This document shows, in pieces, positions 1 to 8,152 of a DNA stretch of 57,512 nucleotides (position 1 is its first letter; each line of letters opens with the position of its first letter). The position numbers and the translations under genes were made by a program. The DNA lies in the NCBI GenBank assembly GCA_013388455.1, contig JACAFF010000041.1, positions 1-57,512 of the forward strand, written 5' to 3'. Under the pieces are notes generated by a model. The model did not search any database. It was not told the origin of the DNA and saw nothing but the letters and a program-made list of their open reading frames with translations. The stretch comes from Nitrospirota bacterium. Lineage in GTDB: Bacteria; Nitrospirota; Thermodesulfovibrionia; Thermodesulfovibrionales; SM23-35.

Positions 1-217
1 CGGGGTCTCTTGATCTCATAAAGAAACTTCTTTTTAAGCATAGTCCCATAATAGAATTTCAGGGCATTGATAGCTTGATTCAATGTAGAAGTAGCAAATT
101 GTTTTTCTTCTGCAAGATAGAGTAAGTAATCTCTGACCTTTGCAACAAGCTGAGGGTCATAAGGAAATGAAACTGTTATCCTGCCAGAATCATCTTTACC
201 GATTGTTACTACCCCAT
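1..217 (-). pseudogene. Tyrosine recombinase (integrase), N-terminal part, frameshifted, cut by window edge
   Basis: Reading leftward, the sequence encodes a stretch typical of the N-terminal SAM-like DNA-binding domain of XerC/D-type phage integrases, with motifs such as STLNQAINALKFYYG and ending at the window edge in EIKRPR. A good Shine-Dalgarno (AGGAG, 226-230) lies 8 nt before an ATG at 217, but that ATG runs into TAG after two codons (ATG GGG TAG). One extra G would join the ATG to the long frame (M-G-V-V-T-I-G-K-D-D). In the long frame itself I see no ATG, GTG or TTG near the 5' end. I infer a one-base deletion in a G run, or a sequencing error, at 210-214. The catalytic domain lies outside the window, so activity cannot be judged. 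Confidence 0.8.
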
Positions 218-299
218 AAATAAATCTCCTATTAGATGAGAGACTTAAAGGTTATTGCACTAAATTATTGTATAAAACCCTTGTCTTTTCCAGAACCGA

Positions 300-365
300 A
301 TTGCCTCACCAAAAATCTAAATGAAACTGATTCATTGCCTCATTTAAAATTTAAATGAAACAGAT
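300..365. repeat. Two 32-bp imperfect direct repeats, period 34
   Basis: Copies at 300-331 and 334-365 both begin ATTGCCTCA and both end ATGAAAC-N-GAT, with 27 of 32 positions identical by my reading. They lie about 80 bp upstream of the recombinase start. Such tandem sites next to an integrase could be recombinase-binding arms or part of an attachment site; that is inference. With only two copies and a 2-bp gap this is not a CRISPR array. Confidence 0.7.
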
Positions 366-424
366 AAACATTATAAGTATTTAAAAGTAAATTTTAGGGA
401 TACTGAGATATGGGTTGGTTATAG

Positions 425-694
425 GGAATCGATTGTAGGGCATTTAGCGAAGCCGTTGCAAAAACACCTTATCAGAGAGTCATTGAATCAAAGCACATAG
501 ATAGTGCTATTACAAGAAAACTCAAAAGACAGTACGAGGAACTTAATCCTGCAGAGCTTAAAAGAAACATTACTAAGTTACAAAATAAACTTATTAGATT
601 GGTTACATCAAAAAACAATGCAAAAAAGAAAGATAATTTCGTTTACAATTTTTATGAGGCAACCAAAAAAGATTTCGTTTATATTTTTACGTAA
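425..694 (+). pseudogene. Transposase/integrase-core C-terminal remnant
   Basis: The plus strand reads GIDCRAFSEAVAKTPYQRV followed by a charged segment with YEELNPAELKRNITKLQNK and a stop at 692-694. This tail (TPYQRV...LNPAELKR.I..LQ.KL) is typical of the C-terminus of DDE integrase-core transposases found in many anaerobes. Upstream the frame is closed by TAG at 422-424, but shifting by one base restores W-V-G-Y-R before G-I-D, as in the conserved LGYRG region, so another single-base loss in a G run (424-426) is likely. The catalytic DDE region is not present. It is a dead 3' fragment. Confidence 0.72.
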
Positions 695-719
695 GACAAT
701 GAGACAATATTGTTTTAAC

Positions 720-1691
720 TCATTCTTTTATAATTAGAATTTCTGCTCTTCTGTTTTCGGCTCTGCCTCTGGCTGTTTTGTTAGTTGCAATCGGCTTTGA
801 TTCACTATATCCTACAGCAGATATATTTACCTCTTTAAGAACACCAGCATTAATGAAATAGTTCTTTACAATCTCTGCCCTTCTTTCAGATAATCTTTGA
901 TTGTATCGTTCTGTTCCGATACTATCGGTATGTCCTTCGACCTTTACTTTTGAATTTGGATATTTTTTCAGAAATTCTAATGCCTTCTGGAGCTTCACTT
1001 CTTCATCTTTTTTGATTACATATTTATCAAAATCAAAATTTATAGTAAGTGACATTTTTTCGATTCCTTCTGGCTTTTCTTCAACTTTCAATTCAGGCTT
1101 GAGTTCTGACACAGGTGCTGGCGGCTGGGGTTGAGTAACTGCTGGCTCAGGAGATATTACTGTTACGGTTGCACTGGCTTCTTTTGTCCCTCCTACACCA
1201 GTAACCATACCTGTATAAGTAGTTGTAACTGTTGGACTGACTATTTTTGTGGCACCTGTAATCGGGACCTCTTTCCCATCAAGCATAGCAGATTTAACCG
1301 TTCCAGATGTTGTAAAAGTAAGCGTTGATGACTGTCCCTTCTCAATCTTTGGTGGTGAAGCAGTTAAAGAACAGTCAGCAGGTGGAGGGCAGAGTGCCTT
1401 TGCCTTTGCTGTTGCATCTTTTGCCATTTGTATCGCCTCTTGAGTCCTGCAAGCCCAGTATACACAATATGCTTCATCCATAAGTTCCTTTGCAGCATTA
1501 AATTCATCCGGGCATTCCTTATCCTTCCCTGCTTTCTGTGCATCTTCAACAGCCTTTGCTGCTTCTGGCAATTCAGGATGATAATACCAGATTGCACTTC
1601 CCTCTCTTGGTGCATATACCCTTCCTGAACATCCAATCAGAAAAATTATTGCTATAAAAATAGCAAGTGACAGTAAAAATATCTTTCTCAT
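720..1691 (-). CDS. OmpA/Pal-family outer-membrane lipoprotein
   Basis: 323 residues. A signal peptide ends in the lipobox FLIGC (Cys about residue 21), so the mature protein is lipid-anchored. Residues about 35-100 form a Cys-containing helical region with a repeated AKA pattern, resembling DUF4398-type segments. Residues about 105-180 look like an Ig-like beta domain, followed by a Pro-rich linker. The C-terminal 110 residues are an OmpA-like peptidoglycan-binding domain: FDFDKYVIK, then VEGHTDSIGTERYNQRLSERRA, split here by position rather than quoted further, and a final NRRAEI. It probably tethers the outer membrane to peptidoglycan. It stands alone, about 370 bp downstream of the tRNA-fMet terminator, so it probably has its own promoter within 1692-1856. 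Confidence 0.9.
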   Translation of the reverse strand: MRKIFLLSLAIFIAIIFLIGCSGRVYAPREGSAIWYYHPELPEAAKAVEDAQKAGKDKECPDEFNAAKELMDEAYCVYWACRTQEAIQMAKDATAKAKALCPPPADCSLTASPPKIEKGQSSTLTFTTSGTVKSAMLDGKEVPITGATKIVSPTVTTTYTGMVTGVGGTKEASATVTVISPEPAVTQPQPPAPVSELKPELKVEEKPEGIEKMSLTINFDFDKYVIKKDEEVKLQKALEFLKKYPNSKVKVEGHTDSIGTERYNQRLSERRAEIVKNYFINAGVLKEVNISAVGYSESKPIATNKTARGRAENRRAEILIIKE

Positions 1692-1856
1692 AATTTATTC
1701 TCCTCTCTGAATTTTATGAGATAAAAAAGTCTTTATAAAATCGAGTTCCGCATACTTTTTGATAATTTTGATAATAATATCAAATTTCCCACAATAAAGC
1801 AATTATTTTACTTTTTCTTAGCTCCAGTTTAGCTTATAATGTTCAGGTGGTGATAT

Positions 1857-2047
1857 TAACTCGAAAAATGCGATTAAAATAATGCAGATGTTGTGAGAAA
1901 ATTTATTTTCCGATACCTTAGTGTGCGGTTATATTCGTTATCTGTTAATAGTTATTTGTTATCCGTACAAAAAATCTTCATACGGACACAGACAACGAAC
2001 ACATAAAACGAGTTTATTTCGAGCAATGTTTGCATTATTCGGGTTAA
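1857..2047. repeat. Palindromic MITE/REP-like element, copy A (long form)
   Basis: About 190 bp with inverted ends: the left arm has AATAATGCAGATGTTGTGAG and the reverse complement of the right arm has AATAATGCAAACATTGCTCG. The borders contain TTAA (1857-1860 and 2043-2046). The interior is itself an imperfect palindrome around TCCGTA...TACGGA. The same arms recur at 15794, 33934, 52298 and 54873. It fills most of the gap between the tRNA terminator and the OmpA-type gene. No open frame encodes a transposase. Confidence 0.75.
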
Positions 2048-2058
2048 AGAATTTCTTC

Positions 2059-2093
2059 AGAAATTAAATAGGGCTTGCATTTCTGCAAACCCT
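2059..2093 (-). terminator. Rho-independent terminator after tRNA-fMet
   Basis: On the minus strand a 10-bp stem AGGGTTTGCA / TGCAAGCCCT (one G-T wobble) closes a GAAA tetraloop at 2070-2093, followed by ATTTAATTTCT. It lies 10 bp after the CCA end of the tRNA and probably ends the hyp-pdxJ-tRNA transcript. Confidence 0.8.
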
Positions 2094-2103
2094 TGATATT
2101 CAT

Positions 2104-2180
<77 letters not shown>

Positions 2181-2240
2181 ATAGTTATTTATAAACAATA
2201 ACTTATATTGAAATTCTTTGTCAAACCACTGCATTCTTCC

Positions 2241-2975
2241 TTAGTCTTTAGAGACTCTCCTCTCAGCTTCTTTTATAATATCTTTCATTTCTCTTACAGC
2301 CCTTTCTAAACCCACAAATACTGACCTGGATATAATGCTATGCCCAATGTAAAGCCCTCGCAGTCCATGAATAGAGGCAATTCGTGAAACATTGAAATAA
2401 TTTAAACCGTGGCCAGCATTAACCAGAAGACTCAAATCTAAACCTGACTGAATTGCTCTAATGACACGGGATAATTCTTTTTGCTGTCTTTTCCCTTTTG
2501 CATTTGCATACATCCCGGTATGAATCTCTACCATATCTGCTCCAACTTCCTTAGAAACTTTCACATCTTCAACATCAGGATTTATAAAAAGACTCACTGA
2601 AATACCTGCTTCCTTTATTTTTTTTATTGTTTCTTGAAGATGTTTTCTTTGTGTTTTTATATTCAGACCACCTTCTGTTGTTAGCTCCTGTCTCTTCTCA
2701 GGGACAAGTGTAACCAGCTCAGGTTTTGTTTTTACAGCAATACTTATCATTTCTCCTGTTGCAGCCATCTCAAGATTTAATTCAACCGGGACAAATTCTT
2801 TCAGTAGTCTCAAATCTCTATCTTGAATATGTCGTCTATCCTCCCGTAAATGAACTGTAATTCCATCTGCACCTCCTAAGATAGCAAGAGTAGCTGCCAT
2901 AACAGGACCAGGTTCAATTCCCATCCTTGCCTGTCGTATTGTCGCTATATGATCAATATTTACACCAAGAATCAT
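2241..2975 (-). CDS. pdxJ: Pyridoxine 5'-phosphate synthase PdxJ
   Basis: PdxJ condenses 3-amino-2-oxopropyl phosphate with 1-deoxy-D-xylulose 5-phosphate to give pyridoxine 5'-phosphate (DXP-dependent vitamin B6 synthesis). The 244-residue protein begins with the family's typical LGVNIDHIATIRQAR and has ADGITVHLREDRRHI and LVNAGHGLNYFNV, covering the TIM barrel and its active-site His/Glu residues. I chose the ATG at 2975 because it matches the family start and sits one base after the hypE stop (TGA-G-ATG), implying translational coupling. A longer in-frame start at 3035 would overlap hypE and add 20 atypical residues. Fusion of a B6 gene to a hyp operon is unusual. Confidence 0.95.
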   Translation of the reverse strand: MILGVNIDHIATIRQARMGIEPGPVMAATLAILGGADGITVHLREDRRHIQDRDLRLLKEFVPVELNLEMAATGEMISIAVKTKPELVTLVPEKRQELTTEGGLNIKTQRKHLQETIKKIKEAGISVSLFINPDVEDVKVSKEVGADMVEIHTGMYANAKGKRQQKELSRVIRAIQSGLDLSLLVNAGHGLNYFNVSRIASIHGLRGLYIGHSIISRSVFVGLERAVREMKDIIKEAERRVSKD

Positions 2976-2976
2976 C

Positions 2977-3975
2977 TCAGCATATCCTCGGCAGCTGATC
3001 TCCTGAAAGCATCTCAACAATCCTTGTGCCACCAATAGACGTCTTCAACAAGACCATGCTTTGTGGTGATTCCTTCACTTCGCCGATGATTTTAGATTCT
3101 TTTCCAAGCGGATGTTTTCTCATTATTTTTAAAAGAGCCTCTGCAACTGAAGGATCAACAATAGCAACGAGTATACCCTCATTTGCAATATAAAGAGGAT
3201 CAAGACCGAGTAGTTCAGAAGCTCCTTTAACACCTGAAGGCACCGAGATTAAATCCTCATAAATCATTATGCATAAACCAGAATCAATAGCTATCTCTTT
3301 AAGCGTCGTTGCCAGTCCTCCTCTTGTAGGGTCCCTCATAGCGTGAATCTTCTTTGTTTTTTTAAGCATCTCCTGAACAAGACCATTTAAAGGTGCTGTA
3401 TCACTTACTACTGGGGGATCAAAACTCAGACCGTTTCTCTCTGCAATGATTGATATGCCATGATTTCCAATAGGACCACTCAAGATGACTTTATCAGACG
3501 GCTTGACCTGTGATGGTGAAATCTCAATACCTTTTTTTATAATTCCAACTCCAGAAGTATTGATGAATATTCCGTCTCCTTTACCCTTATTTACGACCTT
3601 AGTATCGCCGGCAACTATCTTTACTCCTGCTTTTTGAGCGGCTTCAGACATTGATATAAGAATCTTCTTTAAATCATCAAGAGGAAATCCTTCCTCAAGA
3701 ATAAGTCCTGCTGTAATATATAGCGGTATTGCACCCACCATTGAAAGGTCATTAACCGTGCCATATACGGCAAGCTCTCCGATATTTCCACCGGGAAAGA
3801 ATACTGGTGATACAACATAAGAATCTGTAGTTAATGCGACTCTGCCTTTATTAAGGCCATCAAGGACTGCAGAATCGTTGAGTGTTTTCATTTCGAACCT
3901 GGGGACAAAATGTTCTCTTATCAGCTGATACATAAGCCTACCACCACTGCCATGCCCGAGGAGAATTCGATCCAT
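2977..3975 (-). CDS. hypE: Hydrogenase maturation protein HypE
   Basis: HypE dehydrates the carbamoyl group placed on its C-terminal cysteine to a thiocyanate, the source of the CN ligands of the [NiFe] hydrogenase iron. The 332-residue protein starts with the PurM-like LGHGSGG and ends in the required PRIC, so the acceptor cysteine is present. ATP-binding elements such as AGDTKVV and MRDPTRGGLATTL are visible. It lies 65 bp downstream of the CdhE-like gene and one base before pdxJ. Confidence 0.97.
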   Translation of the reverse strand: MDRILLGHGSGGRLMYQLIREHFVPRFEMKTLNDSAVLDGLNKGRVALTTDSYVVSPVFFPGGNIGELAVYGTVNDLSMVGAIPLYITAGLILEEGFPLDDLKKILISMSEAAQKAGVKIVAGDTKVVNKGKGDGIFINTSGVGIIKKGIEISPSQVKPSDKVILSGPIGNHGISIIAERNGLSFDPPVVSDTAPLNGLVQEMLKKTKKIHAMRDPTRGGLATTLKEIAIDSGLCIMIYEDLISVPSGVKGASELLGLDPLYIANEGILVAIVDPSVAEALLKIMRKHPLGKESKIIGEVKESPQSMVLLKTSIGGTRIVEMLSGDQLPRIC

Positions 3976-4040
3976 AATGAAACCTCCTGATTTATTCGCA
4001 ATATTTTAGCATACTAATAATTATAATAGATAGTGTTCGA

Positions 4041-4664
4041 TTATTCTGGTGGAATCCATATGCCTGAAAGAAAAAGTGGCAGTTCAGCAGCACATTTTGG
4101 TCCAACAATAACCCTCCAACCACTTAATTTTTCTATTCTTTCTTTCAGTGAAGCAACAAGTCCCGGGATAATAATTTCTCTTTTGTTTACCTTTTCTTCA
4201 ATCCTTGTTTCTTCTAATGCCTTTAGTATTCTCTCTGCTGTCATTGTCTGATAGATCATTGCCATATCAACTGTATTACCTTCTGTATTTACAAAAATAA
4301 CAAAGAATGGACAGATTGTTGTTCCTAAAACACTCAGAAGAACTTGCTCAGTGTATTCATTATTTCCTGTTATAAGAACTATTGAATCTGCTCTTGGATT
4401 ATTCAATTCTATAAGTCCTGTTAAACCAGGTCTTGGATGAACAAGAAGAGGGACTTCAGGCCATATTTCTCTGATATTTTGAACAGTCTTTATGGCATAG
4501 GCCTTATTTTTGCTTATGGATGGACATTCTTCAGGTCTTTTTGTATTGGAAATAATTGCTTCTATAAATTCCTCACATGAGGAAAATCCACATTGAACAC
4601 AATCTGTTTTATTGAAATATCTTAAAAAATTGATTTCGTCAAAATATAAATCTGCTGATTTCAA
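4041..4664 (-). CDS. CdhE/AcsC-like Fe-S protein (acetyl-CoA synthase corrinoid protein gamma-subunit relative)
   Basis: 207 residues. The N-terminus has a four-cysteine motif C22-x2-C25-x4-C30-x16-C47 (DCVQCGFSSC...CPS) like the 4Fe-4S domain that opens the gamma subunit of CO dehydrogenase/acetyl-CoA synthase (CdhE/AcsC). The C-terminal half (ILITGNNEYTEQVLLSVLG-like region, then VIVGPKCAAELPLFL) resembles the CdhE C-terminal domain, while the large TIM-barrel middle is missing. The gene sits inside the hyp operon between hypD (25 bp) and hypE (65 bp). A function in Fe-S or ligand handling is inference; the fold assignment is from motif recall. Confidence 0.65.
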   Translation of the reverse strand: MKSADLYFDEINFLRYFNKTDCVQCGFSSCEEFIEAIISNTKRPEECPSISKNKAYAIKTVQNIREIWPEVPLLVHPRPGLTGLIELNNPRADSIVLITGNNEYTEQVLLSVLGTTICPFFVIFVNTEGNTVDMAMIYQTMTAERILKALEETRIEEKVNKREIIIPGLVASLKERIEKLSGWRVIVGPKCAAELPLFLSGIWIPPE

Positions 4665-4689
4665 AAATCACACCAGATATAATCTCAAA

Positions 4690-5754
4690 TCATTTTATAA
4701 TTCCTGAATATTTATAATAGGCTGCGCAGCTTCCTTCAGTGCTAACCATACAGGCACCAACAGGATGTTCAGGGGTGCAAACCTTCCCGAAAAGTTTACA
4801 TTCTGTCGGTATCTTCACTCCTCTCAAAACAGAGCCACATTGACAGCCTTTTGGTTCCTCAGACTCAGGAATATCTAAATTAAATACCTCATTGATATCA
4901 CGGTGCTTCATCTTTTCCTTCAATTTAAACCCGCTTGCTGGTATTACTCCTATACCTCTCCAGTTAGCATCACAAAGCTCAAAATATTCTTCTAAGAGAG
5001 ATACAGCTTTACGATTTCCTTCTCTTCTGACAACTCTTGTATACTGGATTTCGACGGCTGCCCTTCCTGATGAAATTTGTTCAAGCAACATCATAATAGC
5101 TTGTAATATGTCTTCAGCTTCAAATCCCGTTATTACAGATGGAATTTTGTAATCAGCAGCAATAAATTCATATGGTTCACTTCCAATAATAGTACTTACA
5201 TGTCCTGGAAGAATAAAACCATCAATGTGCAAATCAGGTGAATCCAGAAGCGCTTTTAAAGCTGGAGGCACTACTTTATGTGCAGAATAAATATAAAAAT
5301 TCTTTATGCCTAATCTCTCTGCTTCCAAAATAGTTCCTGCTACAGACGGAGATGTGGTCTCAAATCCTGTTGCAAAGAAAACAATATTTTTATCTTGATT
5401 TTCTGAAGCGAGTTTTAATGCGTCCATCGGTGAATAGACTATGCTGACATGCGCTCCCTCGGCCTGTGCATGAAAGAGCGACTGCTTGTTACCAGGCACT
5501 CGCATCATGTCACCAAATGTGGTAAGAATACTTCCATTGAGTCTCGATATTGCAATTGCAGCATCAACATCACGTATTGGAGTTACACAAACAGGACAAC
5601 CAGGCCCGCTAAGGAGTTTAATGTTTTTGGGTATTATATCTCTAATCCCATGCCTGAAGATCGCCACAGTATGGGTTCCGCAAACTTCCATCAGTTTTAT
5701 AGACTTACCAATAGTGTCACTAAGGTTTTTTATCTTTTCAATTACTTTCTTCAT
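4690..5754 (-). CDS. hypD: Hydrogenase maturation protein HypD
   Basis: HypD is the 4Fe-4S scaffold, working with HypC, on which the Fe(CN)2CO group is built. The 354-residue protein shows the signature MEVCGTHT near the N-terminus, GPGCPVCVTP around residue 70, and the C-terminal cysteine cluster (CQCG ... C ... C ... C) that holds the Fe-S centre. It follows hypF by 16 nt. Its usual partner gene hypC is not found between them or elsewhere in the window. Confidence 0.97.
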   Translation of the reverse strand: MKKVIEKIKNLSDTIGKSIKLMEVCGTHTVAIFRHGIRDIIPKNIKLLSGPGCPVCVTPIRDVDAAIAISRLNGSILTTFGDMMRVPGNKQSLFHAQAEGAHVSIVYSPMDALKLASENQDKNIVFFATGFETTSPSVAGTILEAERLGIKNFYIYSAHKVVPPALKALLDSPDLHIDGFILPGHVSTIIGSEPYEFIAADYKIPSVITGFEAEDILQAIMMLLEQISSGRAAVEIQYTRVVRREGNRKAVSLLEEYFELCDANWRGIGVIPASGFKLKEKMKHRDINEVFNLDIPESEEPKGCQCGSVLRGVKIPTECKLFGKVCTPEHPVGACMVSTEGSCAAYYKYSGIIK

Positions 5755-5770
5755 TAGTTACTCCTTACAT

Positions 5771-8131
5771 TTACTTTTCTATTGATTCTATTCCTGCCTT
5801 TATTCTCTCTCTTATAATATAAGCCTGACCAAGGGATATTCCAGCATCATTTGTTGGCACCTTATCATGTATTAGTACTTCCATACCATCTGATTCAAGA
5901 TCTGGAATCACTCGCTCGAGTAAATACATGTTTTGAAATACTCCCCCACATAATGCAACACGATTTATCATCGTGAGTGAAGCAAGTTTCTTCACAACTT
6001 TTGTAATTACCTTGATAATGCTATTGTGAAATTTAGATGAAATAATTGCTTTTTCTGTTCCTCTTTTTAAGTCCTCTATTATCCTTAAAATAGTTTGAGA
6101 AAAATCGATCTCAATTGTATCTCTGAATTTTATATTTACCGGATAATCATCAATAACATAAGGATTTGTTATTGCCTCAAGGGCAATTGCTGCCTCTCCT
6201 TCAAAAGTATTATAATCACATAGACCTATGATTGCAGAAACTGCATCAAAAAGCCTTCCCGCACCCGATGTCAGAGGTGAGAACTGTCTTCTATCAAGAA
6301 TCTGTATGATATCCTTTATCTTTTTCTCACCATATTTATCGATAAAGCTGATTAAACGAAGGTATTGAATAACATCTTCTCCGGCAAAATCTTTTACGTA
6401 ACTAACTGCTATTCTCCATGGTTCTCTTACTGCAATTTCTCCGCCAGGAAGGGGGACATATTTAAAATGACCTGCCCTCTTGAATCCTTCTATGTCTGCT
6501 ATTAGAAACTCCCCTCCCCAGAGATTTCCATCCGTCCCGTATCCAGTACCGTCAAAGGATACACCAATTACCTGTTCCTTAATACCCTTTTCTGCCATAA
6601 CAGAAGCAACATGTGCATAGTGATGTTGTATGCCGATCTTCTTTATGTTATCCTGCCTTAAAGCCCATTGGGTTGATAGATATTGTGGATGAAGATCATA
6701 AGCCAGAGCTACAGGATTAACCCTATAAACATCTTTCAAGTTCTTAAGACTCTCTTCATAAAACATTAGTGTTTCATAGTTCTCCATGTCTCCGATATGC
6801 TGACTGGGTATTGCATAACTCCCTTTTGTTAGTGTAAAAATATTCTTTATATCAGCCCCACAACCAAGGACATCGGGGCCGTCTTCATGAAAGGCAATTG
6901 GGTCAGGAACATATCCTCGTGAACGTCTTATGAAAGAAATTGATGACCCATCTTTCATAACTTTAAGTACTGAATCATCTACTCTCATAAATATATCCCT
7001 GTTATGAACAAGAAACGCATCAGCAATATCTGCAAGCTTGGAAATTGCCTCTTCATTATCAATAACAATAGGTTCTTCTGCAATATTTCCACTTGTCATA
7101 ACGAGAGCTTTGAAATTAGTCTTAAGTTGAAATTCATTAGAAAATGTAGTCATTGGGTCTAAACTGCGTGAATTTTCATCTAAAGGATAATAGAAAAGCA
7201 AATAATGCAACGGCGTGTAAGGAAGCATGAAACCAATATAAGGATTCTTTGGAGAAATAGCTTCTGGCAATGAGTTTTTTATTTTTTTTAAAAGTACTAT
7301 GGGTCTTTTGTTCGAAATAAGAACAGATTCCTCCTGAGGTGACACTTCACAAAATTGTTTTATAGTCATCACATCTGGCGCCATAAGTGCAAAAGGTTTA
7401 TTGCTTTTTCTTTTCTTCAACCGCAATCTGTTTACTGCATCCCCATTTGTAGCGTCACAGGCAAGGTGGAAACCACCAAGACCCTTAATCGCCACTATAT
7501 CCCCTTTTTTAAGTAAGTCTATAGTCTTTTCTATTGCTTTTTGACCGATGAGTGTCGACTGGTTACTTTCTACTAAACTTACATGTGGACCACAGACATG
7601 GCATGCATTTGGCTGTGCATGAAATCTTCTGTTTCCTGGATCATTGTATTCATTATTACAATCATTGCACATTTTGAATATAGACATCGTAGTATTTGGC
7701 CTATCATAAGGAACAGATTTTGTAATAGTATATCTTGGCCCACAATTTGTGCAATTTATAAATGGATAAAGATATCGTCTGTCATTCTCATCAAGGAGTT
7801 CTTTGAGACAATCCGCACAAATAGATACATCCGGAGAGATGAGGGTAAAACTCCCCTCATCCTTACTCTTTAAAATGCTGAAATCCGTATAACCAAAATA
7901 AGGTAGATTAATAATATCAGTGTTCATTATTTTCGAAAGAGGTGGGGCTTCTTTATGAAGTCTTTCAATGAAAGCAGAACTTTTATCCCCCTCTATCTCT
8001 ATAATGACACCTTCGGATGAATTTAAAACAAAACCTTTAAGATTGAGTGACTTTGCAAGGCTGTATACAAAAGGCCTAAAACCAACTCCCTGAACAATTC
8101 CTTTGACTACTATCTTTAATCTGGAATTCAT
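5771..8131 (-). CDS. hypF: Carbamoyltransferase HypF
   Basis: HypF uses carbamoyl phosphate and ATP to carbamoylate HypE. The 786-residue protein has the expected order: acylphosphatase domain (residues 1-90, GIVQGVGFRPFVYSLA), two zinc fingers (CADC...CTNC and CNDC...CHVC, about 110-185), a YrdC-like domain (about 200-385) and a Kae1-like domain with HHYAHVASVMAEK and GVSFDGTGYGTDG. Length fits the family. It sits 21 nt after hypB. Confidence 0.97.
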   Translation of the reverse strand: MNSRLKIVVKGIVQGVGFRPFVYSLAKSLNLKGFVLNSSEGVIIEIEGDKSSAFIERLHKEAPPLSKIMNTDIINLPYFGYTDFSILKSKDEGSFTLISPDVSICADCLKELLDENDRRYLYPFINCTNCGPRYTITKSVPYDRPNTTMSIFKMCNDCNNEYNDPGNRRFHAQPNACHVCGPHVSLVESNQSTLIGQKAIEKTIDLLKKGDIVAIKGLGGFHLACDATNGDAVNRLRLKKRKSNKPFALMAPDVMTIKQFCEVSPQEESVLISNKRPIVLLKKIKNSLPEAISPKNPYIGFMLPYTPLHYLLFYYPLDENSRSLDPMTTFSNEFQLKTNFKALVMTSGNIAEEPIVIDNEEAISKLADIADAFLVHNRDIFMRVDDSVLKVMKDGSSISFIRRSRGYVPDPIAFHEDGPDVLGCGADIKNIFTLTKGSYAIPSQHIGDMENYETLMFYEESLKNLKDVYRVNPVALAYDLHPQYLSTQWALRQDNIKKIGIQHHYAHVASVMAEKGIKEQVIGVSFDGTGYGTDGNLWGGEFLIADIEGFKRAGHFKYVPLPGGEIAVREPWRIAVSYVKDFAGEDVIQYLRLISFIDKYGEKKIKDIIQILDRRQFSPLTSGAGRLFDAVSAIIGLCDYNTFEGEAAIALEAITNPYVIDDYPVNIKFRDTIEIDFSQTILRIIEDLKRGTEKAIISSKFHNSIIKVITKVVKKLASLTMINRVALCGGVFQNMYLLERVIPDLESDGMEVLIHDKVPTNDAGISLGQAYIIRERIKAGIESIEK

Positions 8132-8152
8132 TAGTCTTTTCTGAATATTTTC

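Noticed and set aside
300-365. Possible CRISPR array
   Set aside because: Only two repeats with a 2-bp gap and no spacer; no cas genes in the window.
504-737. 77-codon open frame in the mobile scar
   Set aside because: It is out of frame with the transposase tail that gives the recognisable protein motifs.
2976-3035. Longer N-terminus for PdxJ
   Set aside because: Would overlap hypE by 59 bp and add 20 residues before the conserved family start LGVNIDH.
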